From Coriaria nepalensis (lineage: Eukaryota > Streptophyta > Magnoliopsida > Cucurbitales > Coriariaceae), in the NCBI GenBank assembly GCA_027186245.1, contig CP114484.1, forward strand, positions 6,666,001-6,730,000: DNA of 64,000 bases, given 5' to 3'. The first letter of the stretch is position 1, and the number at the start of each line of letters is the position of its first letter. The notes beneath the pieces were generated by a model. The model searched no databases and had not been told where the DNA came from. It saw only the letters and a program-made list of their open reading frames with translations. Of this stretch, positions 1-12,769 are shown one piece after another. The position numbers and the translations under genes are program-made.

Positions 1-3000
1 TGAAATGTTATACATTTATAGTTCTATGTGTAGTGTTTAGACATGATATGAAGATATAGATATCAAACCTCTTGGTCAACTATTGAAAAGTATCTCCTTT
101 ACTATTCTAATAGTAGTGTTTAGATTTAATATGAAGATATATGGATCAAACCATTTTGTTGACTATTGAAAGAGATCACCTTTATTGTTCAATGTGTAGT
201 CTTTAGACATAATATGAATATGCAAAGGTCAAACATTTTGGTTAACTATTTGAATGGTATCACTTTTATGGTTCTAAGTGTAGTGTTTAAATATAACATG
301 AATGAATAAAGGTCAAACCTTTTGGTCAATTATTAAAATGTATCACATTTATGATTCTAAGTTTAGTGTTTAGACATAATATGAGCATATATAGGTAAAC
401 CATTTTCGTTAACTAGTTAATGGTTATACCTTTACGGTTCTAAGTGTAAAGTTTAGACATAATATGTAGTCTTTAGACATAATATGAATATACAAAGGTC
501 AAACCTTTTGGTTAACTATTGAATGGTATCACTTTTATGGTTCTAAGTGTAGTGTTTAAATATAACATGAATGAATAAAGGTCAAACCTTTTGGTCAATT
601 ATTAAAATGTATCACATTGATGATTCTAAGTTTAGTGTTTAGACATAATATGAACATATACAGGTAAACCATTTTCGTTAACTAGTTAAAGGTTATACCT
701 TTACGGTTCTAAGTGTAGAGTTTAGACATAATTTGAACATACAAATGTGAAACCTTTTGTTCAACTATTGAAAGGTATCACCTTTATTGTCCTAAGTGTA
801 GTGTTTAAATATAATATGAATGGATAAAGGTCAAACCTTTTGGTTTATTGAAATGTATGACATTTATGATTTTAAGTATAGTGCTTAGACATAATATGAA
901 CATATACAGGCAAAATGTTTTCGTCAACTATTTAAAGATTATACCTTTACAGTTCTAAGTGTAAGGTTTAGACATAATCTGAATATATAAATGTCAAACC
1001 TTTTGTTCAACTATTGAAATATATCACTTTTATTGTCCTAAGTGTAATGTTTAGAAATAATAAGAATATATAAATGTCAAACGTTTTTGTCAACTATAGA
1101 AGGGTACTATCTTTATGGTTGTAAGTGTTGCATTTAGACATAATATGAACATATACAGGTTAACCCTTTTGTTCAACTATTAAAAGATACACCTTTATAG
1201 TTTTAAGTATAATGTTTATAAATAATATGAATGAATAAAGGTCAAACCTTTAAATCAAATATTGAAGGGTATCACATTTTTTGTTCTAAGTGTAGTGTTT
1301 AGACATAATATGAATATATAGAGGCCAAATCTTTTGGTTAATTATTGAAAGATTACACCATTATGGTTATAAATATAGTGTTTAGACATAATATGAACAT
1401 ATAAATGTCAAAAATTCTGGTCAACTATTGAAAAATATCACTTTTATAGTCTTACGTATAGTGTATCGACATAATATGAACAAATAAAAGTCAAAACTTT
1501 TGGTCAAGTTTTCAAAGGTCATAATTTTATGGTTCTATGTGTAGTGTTTAGATATAAAAGGTCAAACCTTTTAGTCAACCAATAAAAGATTACAGTTTTA
1601 TGGTTATACGTGTAGTGTTAAAACATAGTATGAATACATAAACTACAAACATTTTGACCAACTATTAAAAGCTATAACCTTGATAGTTCTAAGTGTAGTA
1701 TTTAGACATAATATGAAAATATAAAGGTCAAACCTTTTGGTTAAAAATTGAAAGGTATCACTTTTACGGTTCTAAGTGTATGGTTTATACATAATATGAA
1801 CATATAAAGGTCAAATCTTCTGGTCAACTATTTAAGGGTATCACCCATATGGTTTTAAGTGTAGTGTTTAGACATAATATGAACCTATAAAAGTAAAAAC
1901 ATTCGGTCAATTATTGAAAGGTTATACCTTTAAGGTTCTAAGTATAGTGTTTAAACATAATATGAACATATAAAGCTCAAACCTTTTGGTCAAGTATTGA
2001 AAGATTTCACATTTATTGTTCTAACTGTAGTGTTTAGACATAATATAAATATATAAATATCAAACTTTTTTATCAACTATTGAAGGGTATCACTTTTATA
2101 GTTATAAGTTTAGTGTTTATACATAATATGAACATATACAGGTTAAACTTTTTGGTCAACTATTCAAAGATTCTCATTTATGATTCTAAGTGCAGTATTT
2201 AGACATAATATGAGCATATAAATGTCAAACATTGTTTTCAATTATTGAAAGGTATCACCTTTTATAGTTCTACGTGTAGTGTAAATACATAATATGAACA
2301 TACAGAAGTTAAACCTTTTAGTCAACTAATTAAAAGTTACACTTTTATGGTTCTATGTGTAATGTTTATAAATAATATGAACTTCTAAAGGTCAAACTTT
2401 TTGGTTAATTATGGAAAGGTTACACATTTGTGCTTCTAAGTATATTGCTTAGACATAATATGAACATATAAACTACAAACATTTTGGGAAACTATTTAAA
2501 GATATCACATTTGTGGTTCTAAGTGTAATGTTTACATAATATAATCACAAAAGTAAAATATTTTGGTTAACTTTTGAAATGTATCACCTTTATGGTTCTG
2601 AATGTAGTACTTAGACATAATATAAAAATATAAAGGTCAAACCTTTTGGTTCTAAATGTATTTTTAGACATAATATGAACATATAATGGTCAAACATTTT
2701 GGTCAACAATTAGGAGTGTCACATTTATGGTTCTAAGTGTAGTACTTAGACATAATATAATATATAAGGGTTAAATATTTCGGTAAACTATTGAAAGGTA
2801 TCACATTTTTTGTTGTAAGTGTAATGTTTAGACATAATATGAATATATAATGGTTAAATAGTTTGGTCAACTATTAAAAGGTATCACCTTTATAGTTCAA
2901 AATGTAATATTTGGACATAATATAAATAGATAAAGGTCAAATATTCTGGTCAACTATTGAAAGGTATCACCTTTATGGTTCTAAGTATAGTTGCAGACAT

Positions 3001-3530
3001 AATATGAACATATAAAAGTCAAATGTTTCTGTGTACTACTGAAAGGTATCACATTTATGGTTATAACTGTAGTTTTAGATATAATATGAACGATTAAACA
3101 TTAAACCTTTTGGTCAACTACTGAAAGGTATCATATTTATAGTTTTAAGTATAGTGTTTAGACATTATATGAACATATAAAAGTCAAATATTTTGGTCAA
3201 CTATTAAGAGATATCACCTATATAGTTCTAAGTCTAGTGTTTAAATATAATATGAACATATAAAGGTCAAACCTTTTAGCTAACTATTGAAAAGTATCAC
3301 ATTTATAGTTTTAAGTATAGTGTTCAGATATAATATGAAAATCTCAAGGTCAAACCTTTTAGTCAACTACTGAAAGTGTAGTGTTTAGATGTAATATAAA
3401 CATATAAAGGTTAAAACATTTAGTCAATTATTGAAAAGTTACACGTTTATGGTTCTATGTGTAGTGATAAGACATAGTATGAACATATAAAGGTCAAATC
3501 TTTTGGTTAAGTATTGATAGCTATCTCTAT
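1..3530 (+). repeat. Satellite array 1, 83-84 bp monomer, about 42 copies
   Basis: A tandem repeat fills this stretch. The landmark ATATG within TTTAGACATAATATGAA recurs at 46, 129, 212, then (as ACATG) at 296, 379 and 462, giving a period of 83-84 bp. Monomers differ by many point changes, so this is an old or poorly homogenised array. Each consensus monomer carries GGTCAAACC followed by TTGGTCAACTATTGAAAGG and ends in TTCTAAGTGTAGTG. No coding frame persists. The array is interrupted near 3530 by a Copia element and resumes in the same orientation at about 8690. I do not recognise the family by name. Confidence 0.93.
195..734 (+). repeat. 270 bp segmental duplication inside satellite array 1
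   Basis: Bases 195-464 and 465-734 are two near-identical copies (offset exactly 270), each starting TGTAGTCTTTAGACATAATA. They share private variants such as TTTAAATATAACATGAATG and ACCATTTTCGTTAACTAGTT. The unit is three monomers plus about 20 bp, so the junction breaks the 83-84 bp phase and two ATATG landmarks lie only 20 bp apart (462 and 482). This is a recent unequal-exchange or slippage event within an otherwise diverged array. Confidence 0.88.
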
Positions 3531-4813
3531 TAGAAATCGGCAGTTCAAAACCACACAGAGGAACCGAACAATCGGTCCCAGTATATAACAAAAATATTCT
3601 AAAAAATGTTTTATTGATCCTTTATATATAAATAAATTAATCATACATCTATACGAATTGTCATACCTTTCCCTTACGTGAATCGATCGTCGAGACTCAC
3701 ACCACGATCTTCCAACTCGATCCTCAACATAATAGGACATGTGTGGGCACGTAGATATGATAAGGTTTTCTTTCTCTGCCACAAAAACATCTAAAAAAAG
3801 TCTTCTGTAATTAATTAGAATGAAATGTATATATACAATTCCATTAGGTATTTTAATTAATTTAAACTCTTTAAATTAATTGAATTAATAATTTAAAGAT
3901 GATAATCTAATGATATCTTTGATATGATTAAATCTTTTCAAATCATATTTAAAATATAGTTTTATCTATTTTAAATCACATCATCACTTTAATAATATGT
4001 TTGATAAGATCAAATCTTATTTATTTTAAACTATATCAACTTTTTGATGATACATTTGATTTAGTCAAACCTATTCAAATATTATTTAAAATAGAATCTC
4101 ATCTATTTTAAATCGAAAGCATATATTATCTCTTTATCCTTAAGTACCATTAATTCACTACTGAACGATCAATTTATAACTTGATTATAAATTTGAACTC
4201 AAAACCATTCAGTTCTAGAATTAACTCTAAAGGGAACGAATATACAATTCTCAGCCACTTATCCCAATGAATCTCCAAAACAAAAGTCTTTAGCTTGATT
4301 TTCAAACAAACCGTGACGAGTGAATCAAAAGATCCCACTGACATAAATAGGAGTTCATAACTACTCAGAATTCAGATTGATTTGTATATGATTATTGATT
4401 GATATAAATTTAATTCTTTATGGTAAACGGTGTTTTAATGAAGAATTAATTCATATCGAGTCTTATCCTATATTATTTAATTATATAAAGTACCTCCACT
4501 AAGATGTCTATCTACATAAGTGATTCAGATCTAGATCACACACATTCATAATGCTAGTGGACCGTACTACCAACCACTATATTATAGATTCCATACTTTA
4601 ATATGTTGCAGAGAATTTAATTCATTATCTCTAATCTTAATCCTCTCGTACTAATACAATATTATAGTCACATTAATGAATTTGGAATTTTATGATATTT
4701 ATTCATATCATTCAATAATAATAGATTCACAACAATTGTGTAGAAAAATGTCACTTTTATTAATTTCATTAAAACAATACTTATTACATGCTTTCAGGGC
4801 ACCACACCCAACA
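3531..4813 (-). repeat. 3' LTR of Copia-1
   Basis: The minus strand reads AAGTGGGAG, then the LTR start TGTTGGGTGTGGTGCCC at 4813. The same start is found in Copia-2 (12754, TGTTGGGCATGG) and Copia-3 (45814). The LTR shares long blocks with those LTRs, for example the sequence around 4480-4560 matching 12420-12500 and 46080-46150. The far end is set where satellite similarity stops, near 3530, and could be off by about 20 bp. Confidence 0.75.
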
Positions 4814-4829
4814 AACTCCCACTTGACCT

Positions 4830-7800
4830 TAAAGCAAGTGAGGAATCTCTCTTGGTGAATGGATCTGCAAGGTTCTGTTCCGATGCTATCTTCATAACTG
4901 TCACATCACCTTGGTGCCCTATCTCTCTAATGAGATGATATTTCCTCTCTATGTGCTTGCCCCTTTTATGACTCCTCGATTCTTTTTAACTAGCCACTAC
5001 TCCACTGTTGTCACAATACAGGACTAGTGGCTTATCCATATCAGGAACAACTTTCAGATTAGTATAAAATTGTTTGAGCCAAACCGCTTCTTTGGCAACT
5101 TCACAAGCTGCTATATATTTGGCTTCCATGGTTGAATCTACAATACTGGATTGTTTGATACTTCTATAGACTACAACTCCTCCTCCAAATGTGAACACTA
5201 ATCCAGAAATTGACTTTCGACTATCTTTATCTAATTGAAAATCAGAATCAGTATATCCAGTAGGATTCAGGTGGAGACCTGAATAAATAAGTATATAGTC
5301 TCACGTTCTCCAAAGATACTTGAGAATATGCTTTACCGCTATCTAGTGTTCTAAACCTGGATTTAATTGATAATGACTAACAATCCCTACTGCATAACAA
5401 ATGTAGGTCTTATACACAACATGGTCTGCTTCTGAGGTATAGGGAATCCATCTCATCTCTTCTTCTTCTTGAGGTGTCCTTGGACACTACTCTTTAGAAA
5501 GAATTACTCCATGTCTGGTCAGTAATTGGTCCCCTTTTTGGAGTTTTGCATTAAGAATCGAGCCATCACATTGTCTGTGTAAGAGGCTTAAGACAATGTA
5601 AAAAACTTGTTCTTCCTATCCCTTAGGATTTGGATTCCTAGAACATAACTTGCTTCTCCCAAATCTTTCATTTGGAATTTCTTGGCTAACCATTTTCTTA
5701 TGTTAGACAATATTTATACATCATTCCCAATGAGTAAAATATCGTCAACATAAAGCACTAAGAAGACCACCTTCTTAACTTTGATGTTTTTATAGATACA
5801 TGGTTCGTCGACGTTTTGCTTGAACCCGTACTTTTTAATAGTCTCATCAAACCATCGGTTCTAAGACCTCACTTGCTTCAATCCATAAATGCTCTCTTCA
5901 AGATAGCCATTTAGAAAAATTATCTTGACATCCATTTGCCATACCTCATAGTCCAAACTAGCGGCTATGGATAAAATAATGCGTCTAGACTTTAGCATGG
6001 CTATGAGAGAGAAAGTCTCTTAATAGTTGACACATTTCCTTTGAGTATAACCCTTTGATATAAGTTGTGCCTTGAAAATCTCCAGTTTCCCATCTATGCC
6101 TCTTTTCTTCTTATAAATGCATCATTTGCATCCAATGGGCCTGACGTCTTTAGGTGGATCTACAAGTTCCAAACAGAATTAGAATACATGGATTCCATTC
6201 CTTGGTTCATTGCATCTTGCCATTCATCCTTGTCAATGTCATCCATTGCTTCCTTAGAGGTCAATGGATCATCCTAGTTAGTGTTTGACACTATAACCTC
6301 TACCTCGTGTTCATAGTGAATGGGTTGTCTCACAATCTTCCCACTACGATGAGCTAAGACGGTGTTCTGATTAGGATCAGTGGTCTCTTGATTTTGTCAT
6401 TCATCAGGTGGTGATTGAGATGGTCTGATCAGATCAAAATTCAATTCCTCTAATACTACCTTACTATGAGGTTTATAGTTTGTCATATAGTCATGTTTGA
6501 GAAAGGTTGCATTTGTCGACACAAACACATTTTTCTCACTATGAATATAAAAGTAACCTCCGCTTGTGCCGGGAGGATAGCCAATGAATATGCAAATTTT
6601 AGATCGCGAGTGAAACTTCTTAGTCTTAGATTTCAGCACTTGTGTTGGACACCCCCATATGCAAAAATGGCATAAACTAGGTTTTGTGCTATTCCACAAC
6701 TCTAAAGGTGTCTTTGTATAGACTTAGATGGAATTACATTCAAAATATATGTCATGGTTTAAAGTGTATATCCCCAAAATGTGAGTGGTAGTGATGAGTA
6801 GCTTAACATTAACCTAACCATATCCAATAAGGTTTTGTTTCTCCTCTTTGCAACACCATTCTGCATTGATGTTCTAGGTGTTGTGAGTTGGGATAGAATT
6901 CCATGCTCTAGCAAATAATCCTTGAACTCACAATCAAGGTATTCACCTCCTCGATCCGATCAAAGTGTTTTAAGTGATCTTCCTAATTACTTTTCTACTT
7001 TTGCTTGGAATTCTTTGAACTTTCCAAAAGTTTCAGATTTCCTTTGCACTAGGTATACAAATCCGTATCTAGAATAATCATCAATGAAGGTGATGAAATA
7101 TTCAACACCCCCCTCTTGCTTGTACATTTATAGAACCACAAATGTCACTATGTACTAACTCAAGAGGTTCTTTGGCTCTTTGGCCCTTTGTAGAGAAAGG
7201 CTTAGTTATCTTTCCTTCTAGACAAGATTCACAAACAAGAAGAGTGCCAACAGTCAGCTCTCTTAAGGGACCATCTGTTACTAACCTGTTTATCCTATCA
7301 AGATTGATATGTCCTAAACAAAGATGCCAAAGATACGTATCATCACTTTGAGAAACTTTTTGTTGTTTGTTAGATTTAGGATTTGCTACTTTAAATAATT
7401 ATGTATTATTTAACGATCTCTTATTTTGATGTAAGCAAATAGAGTCCATTAGTTTTTTTTGCATGACAAATATCAAAACCATTTTTAGAAATAATAATCC
7501 CATTATTACCAAAAGAAATATCAAAATTTTGTGCATGCAACATAGATAAAGAAATTAAATTTTAAAAAAATCTAGGAATAAAATAAATATTGATATAAAA
7601 ATAATAATTATTACTAAAAACTAAATGGAATGCTTCCACTGCTTTAGGTAAAATGATGGCACCACAACCAACTCTCATCGTCACCTCCCCAATATCAAGC
7701 TCCCTCGAAGAACAAAGAATCTATAAAAAAGAACAAACATGATTAGTGCCTCTCGAATCTACTATCCAAGATGACAAATCATCTTCCACTAAACTAGCTT
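4830..7800 (-). pseudogene. Copia-1 pol remnant (protease/integrase/RT/RNase H)
   Basis: Encoded on the minus strand and broken by stops and frameshifts. RNase H is at 4986-5198 (DSTMEAKYIA and LYCDNSG, typical Copia motifs). The RT active site YVDD is still legible at about 5741-5752. The integrase C-terminal region is at 6397-6699 with FIGYPPGTSGGYFY. The integrase zinc and core region lies around 6960-7360, including the His-Leu gag-pre-integrase motif. The pieces are collinear with an autonomous Copia polyprotein, so this is decay in place, not capture of a single domain. Confidence 0.85.
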
Positions 7801-7829
7801 CTAAAACAAGTAAATCACATTTACCTTTC

Positions 7830-8665
7830 TTTTTCTCTTTTAACTTGGAGAGATACTTGTTACAGTTTCTCTTCCAATGGCCATAAACTCCACAGTGGAA
7901 ACACTTTCTCTTGGGTTCATTTTTCTTGGAGTTGTCTTTCTTCTTGTTCTCACTGCCTTTAGGTGAATTTTTGGCTTTCTTTCCCTTCCTGTCCTTTCCA
8001 TTGATGTTCCTTCTCTTATTGTTCTCAACATAAAAGGAAGGCGGCTTTTGTTTAGCAAAATTTGCTTCACCCTATTTAGACCTCGCCTTATTAAGGGTTT
8101 TAAAGGTCTGCAGTTCATTCCATAGCTGAGTCATGTTGTATTGTAACTTATTCATAACATAGTTGGTAGTGAATGAAGCAAAAGCCGATGAGAGTGACTC
8201 AACTATGATGCTAACTTGAGTACGCTCATCAATGGTAGCCCCATGTATTTTCATCTCGTGCATCGTGTTGATCATGTTCAAAACATGATCTATGATAGAA
8301 ACTCATTTCTTCATTTTGGCGTTCATGTAGGTTCTAGTAGCCTCATGACCACTTTTGTTGGATTGTTGACCAAACAAGGCCTGAAGAGACTCTAATATCT
8401 CATATACAGTCTCAAGATTTTCATGTTTCTTCCTAAGAACATCACGCATGCTCATCAACATGTAGCATTTTTCCTTGTTATTAGATTGCATCCAATTGTC
8501 ATACTTTTCCCATACATTACAGGCAACAGTAGTAGAGGGCTCTTTAAGACATTTCTTGGTTAAGAAAAACTTATGGTTTTCGCATATTAATACCATGTTT
8601 ATGTTCAATTTCCATCTCATAAAATTATCACAGTAATGTGATTATTGATCGAAGACATGTTGATT
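7830..8665 (-). pseudogene. Copia-1 gag remnant with intact zinc knuckle
   Basis: Three overlapping minus-strand frames (8303-8620, 8072-8281, 7840-8118) encode the UBN2/gag-type nucleocapsid of a plant Copia element. The first contains MRWKLNINMVLICENHKF and the VWEKYDNW motif typical of these gags. A CCHC zinc knuckle (CFHCGVYGHWKRNC, CX2CX4HX4C) is readable at about 7855-7905. The frame changes between pieces show frameshift mutations, so no full Gag could be made. The presumed start lies near 8660 (ATG of MSSI-type N-terminus), just inside the junction with satellite. Confidence 0.83.
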
Positions 8666-8689
8666 GCCGAAATTAAATAAAACATACAC

Positions 8690-9945
8690 CATTCATTATG
8701 ATTCTAAGTACAGTATTTAGATATAATATGGAAATATAAAGGTCAAACCTTTTGATTAACTATTGAAATGTACCACCTTTATGGTTCTAAGTATAGTGGT
8801 TAGTCATAATATGAATAGAAAAAGGTCTAATATTTTGGCTAACTATTGAAAAGTATCACCTTTATGATTATAAGGGTAGTGTTTAGAAATAATATGAATG
8901 GATAAAAGTCAAACAATTTGCTCAACAATTGAAAAATATCACCTTTATGAATTTAAGTGTAGTGTTGAGATATAATATAAACATATAAAGGTAAAACCTT
9001 TTGTCCACTATTGAAAGGTATCACTTTCATGGTTCTAAGTGTAATGTTTAGACATAATATGAATGTATACATGTCAAATATTTCGATCAACTATTGAAAG
9101 ATTACACCTTTATGGTTCTACATATAATGTTTATACATAATATGAATAGCTAAAGGTTAATCATTTTGGTCAACTAATGAAATGTATCCCATTCATGGTT
9201 TAAGTGTAGTGTTTAGCTATAATATTAACATATACAGGTCAAACCTTTTTGGTCAACTATTGAAAGATTACACCTTTATGGTTCTAAACATAATATTTTG
9301 ACATAATATGAAGAGATAAAGGTTAAACCTTTTGGTAAATTATTGAAAGATATCACATTTATGATTCGAAGTGTAGTGTTTAGACATACTATGAACATAT
9401 AAGATCAAACCTTATTGTCAACTATGGAAAAAGATTATACCCTTAAGGTTATAAATGTAGAGTTTAGACATAATTTGGACATATAAATGTCAAACCTTTT
9501 GTTCAACTACTAAAAGGTATCACCTTTATTATTCTAAGTGTAGTGTTTAGATATAATATGAATATATAAATATGTCAAACCTTTTTGTCAACTATAAAAA
9601 GTATTACCTTTGTGGTTCGAAATGTAGGATTTAGACATAATATGAATATATAAATGTCAAATATTTTGCTCGACTATTGAAAGGTATAACTCTTATAGTT
9701 CAATGTATTGTGTATCGACATAATATGGACATATAAAAGTCAACATTTTTAGTCAACTATTAAAGGGTCACAATTTTATGGTTCTATGTGTAGTGTTTAG
9801 ATATAATATTAACACATAAAGGACAAACCTTTTGGTCAACAAATGAAAGGTTACACTTTTACGGTATTAAGGGTAGTATTTAGACAGAATATAAACATAG
9901 GAACTACAAATATTTTGGCCAACTACTAAAAGTTCTTATTTTGTT
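8690..9945 (+). repeat. Satellite array 2, about 15 copies of the same monomer
   Basis: Same 83-84 bp monomer and same orientation as 1-3530 (for example TTTAGACATAATATGAATGT near 9050 and GGTCAACTATTGAAAG near 9255). It resumes at the point of the monomer where array 1 stops, which supports one original array split by Copia-1. It ends at about 9945 where the internal region of a non-coding LTR element begins. Confidence 0.92.
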
Positions 9946-10353
9946 GCCTATATTTTATTATCGAGGTAATTATAATTTTTCAAAACTTATTTCTTTTGGA
10001 AATCAAACTTTAAGAATATAGCTTCTAATATGGTGTTTCTAGTATTTTTGGAGAATTTTAAGCGTCAAGTCGTTGAAGATTAAGATTTTATCAACTATCC
10101 ATAAATCTCGAAATTTAAACTTATTAATAAACCTCAATTATTTTTTCTAAACCATTTCATCCTCGAATATTACATTATATACAATTTACATGTATGTTAA
10201 CATAAGGTCTTAGAATATTTTTTTAACCATCTTTATCTCAACTAAACTAAAAGTTTGTAACTATAACTTTCAGGTCATAATGCTTATAGTGACTAAAGTG
10301 ATCATCCGCATATGGTGTTTGCTTTCAAAACAACTTGGACTCTGATACCAAAT
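9946..10353 (-). mobile_element. Leftmost internal region of the non-coding LTR chain (truncated)
   Basis: Sequence from TTGCCTATATTTTATTATCG onward matches the internal regions at about 19085-19506 and 22775-23196. It includes a shared block around AATCCTCG/AATATTACATTATATAC (10160-10190 versus 19315-19340 and 22990-23010). Only the PBS-proximal 400 bp remain; the rest is cut off at the satellite boundary. No coding potential was seen. It ends in the primer binding site next to LTR-A. Confidence 0.75.
10337..10350 (-). promoter_or_regulatory. Primer binding site (tRNA-iMet type) for LTR-A unit
   Basis: The minus strand reads TGGTATCAGAGTCC, matching the 3' end complement of plant initiator-Met tRNA, three bases from the LTR end at 10354. 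Equivalent sites precede LTR-B (19492-19504) and, degenerate, LTR-C (about 23183-23194). Confidence 0.85.
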
Positions 10354-10998
10354 TGTAATGCCCGTCCTACTAGCCATTTGGTTTATCAGAATACTTTTAG
10401 AGGAAACATGCATAACTAGTCGGTGTGTTACTTTCTAACATAACTTTAAAATCCTCTTCTGGCAATAACAAAGTAATTTGAACTTTTATAAAATACTGTA
10501 ATATAATTAAAATCGTTATCATAGGACGTTAATTCCAAAACCTTTAAACAAGACCTATTTTTTTGAAAAATATATATATATACATACATTTATATATATA
10601 TATATATATATATAATATTTTATAAAGGTCGTTTGAATTTTTTAGCCATTTTGTGTTTCCATAGGTCATGCCCATATGAATAATCCCATGAGATGGATCT
10701 TCTTGATTCACCCAATTCTTAGTCTATAGCTTTATCTTTGTAATTTCCTACAATACAAGGCAAAACTTCTCTAAGCTAGAAGCTCAAAGTATAGGGTCCT
10801 GCTCACATGTATTAATCTTTTAATAATTATTTTAAATTAGTGTCCTTACTACTTCTATCTCGCATGCATGTTTTCTGATTTTTTTTTATATGTTTTGGGC
10901 CTTGCGGATGATATCGCTGACATTTCAACTGATATCTAATCAGTGATCCTCTATGATCGTTGCAACGATCCGTTACAACATTTTCTTTAAAATTTTCT
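10354..10998 (-). repeat. LTR-A, PBS-proximal part (interrupted by Copia-2)
   Basis: Begins TGTAATGCCCGTCCTACTAG on the plus strand (the LTR 3' end, reading GGGCATTACA on the minus strand). It aligns with LTR-B from 19507 and LTR-C from 23197 over its whole length, including an AT microsatellite near 10570-10620. It stops at about 10998, where sequence changes to the Copia-2 LTR. The rest of LTR-A resumes at 17980. Confidence 0.85.
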
Positions 10999-12754
10999 AA
11001 AACCTTTTAGCAATCCTTTCTATATATATAAATTAATCTTATATACTAGACGAGAAAATCATACCTTAGCCTACGTAAATCGATCATTGAGACTCACACC
11101 TCGATACATTAAGACGTGTGTGGGCATATAAAGATGACTGTGTTTTCTTATTCTACAATCTCTTTAAATAATTAGAATATGATGTATTTATAGAAATCTA
11201 TTAGGGTTTATATTTAATATTATTTTTAATTTTAAAAACTCTTTTAAATTAATTTGAATTAATAAACAAACATAATATCAAATAATAATAAAATAAGAGA
11301 TAATAGGAAACTTGTAACATAATTACAAGATCACCATTCCCACCTTTTCACCCCTATGGCTGGCCACTTTCACTGTGCAAACACACAGGTAGGCTTATGA
11401 CACGTCACATTGTGACTGTGTTATCTCCTTATTTTATTCTATCATATATTTTCAAATCTAATTCAAAACTAATTAAAATCTAATTTAAAATAGAATCTTA
11501 TCTATTTTAAACTAAATCATATTTTATTTGAATTTTAAATTAGTTTCTCAAATAAAATTAAATTTGACTTGCCAACTCTTAATATTAAATTGATATCAAT
11601 TTAATATTAGAAAACATATTTAATTCAAAATTGAATATATTATTATTTTATAAAGTGAATTTCAAAATTCACTATAACATTTAAATACGTCTTGTACTTA
11701 ATTAATTCTATAATTAACAAATTAATACCAATTATCTCAAAATTATATCTTTGCTCCAGAAAACTATTTTCTTTACAAATAAACCATCTCTTTATTTTTG
11801 TCACTCTTACACTATATATTGTTTTATAGAAACGACTTGACAACCATGAACCTATAATTCTAAGCTTCAATAAATCTTATTCATTAATCAATTATTCCAC
11901 TAAAAATATGGGATTGCACTTTGTAATTATAGAACAAATTACTGAGCAATCTCTATTAGTCTATTGATATTATCATTACATGCAATTTAATCCTCCAATA
12001 ATCCACTATTACTGTTTTACCCCTCTAATTATCTATTTATCCTTAAGTACCATTAATCCACTAGTAAAAGATAGATTTATAACTTAATTATAAATTTGAG
12101 TTCAAAACCATTCAGTTCCAAAATTAAACCTTAAGAAAACCAATATACAATCTTCTATGAAGAAGGTTTCGATTCCATATCTGTAAATCATCTTATCATC
12201 CGCTTATCCACGTGAATCCTCCAAAACCAGTCTTTAGCTTATTTTACAAACAAACAATAACGAGTAAATTAAAAGTCTACTTGTCATAAACAGGAGTTCA
12301 TGACTGCTCATGATTCAAATTGATCTGCACATGATTATCTATTGATAGAAGTGAAATTGTTTATGACAAACGGTATGTTGATATTGAATTATTTCTAATA
12401 GGATCCATTCTTATATAATCCGATTAAATAAAGGACTTCCACTAAGATGTCTATCTACATCAGTGATTCAGATATAGATCACTTGCATTCATAATGCTTG
12501 TGGGCAGTACTAGCAACCATTAATTAACGATTTCATATTTTAATATGTTGCAAACAATGTAATTCATTATCTTTAATCTTAAACCTCTCGTACTAATATA
12601 AAATTATAGACATATAAATGAATTTGGAATTTTTTTTAATATTTATATATTATTCAATAATAACACATTCAAAATAATTATATAGAAAAATGTAACTTTT
12701 ATTAATTTCATAAAATTATACTTATTACATGCTTTTAGGGCACCATGCCCAACA
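10999..12754 (-). repeat. 3' LTR of Copia-2
   Basis: The minus strand starts TGTTGGGCATGGTGCCC at 12754, directly after the purine tract (minus GCAAGTGGGAAAT, 12755-12767). Extensive similarity to Copia-1 3' LTR (3531-4813) and to both Copia-3 LTRs. It contains an extra block around 11280-11600 not seen in the Copia-1 LTR. The left boundary is taken where LTR-A similarity ends and may be off by about 30 bp. Confidence 0.8.
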
Positions 12755-12769
12755 ATTTCCCACTTGCCC

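Larger units (their letters stand above)
3531..8690 (-). mobile_element. Copia-1, decayed Ty1/Copia retrotransposon lacking a 5' LTR
   Basis: On the minus strand the order is gag (about 8665-7830), gag-pre-integrase and integrase, reverse transcriptase, RNase H (to about 4986), a polypurine tract (4814-4825) and one 3' LTR (4813 down to about 3531). Order and motifs fit Ty1/Copia. Multiple stops and frameshifts break all coding regions. No 5' LTR or primer site is present: gag abuts satellite DNA near 8690. The element sits within one satellite monomer, with satellite in the same orientation on both sides. It is closely related to Copia-2 and Copia-3 in this window. Confidence 0.88.

Noticed and set aside
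1..9945. CRISPR-like array
   Set aside because: Repeats are head-to-tail diverged monomers without unique spacers, in a plant genome; this is satellite DNA.
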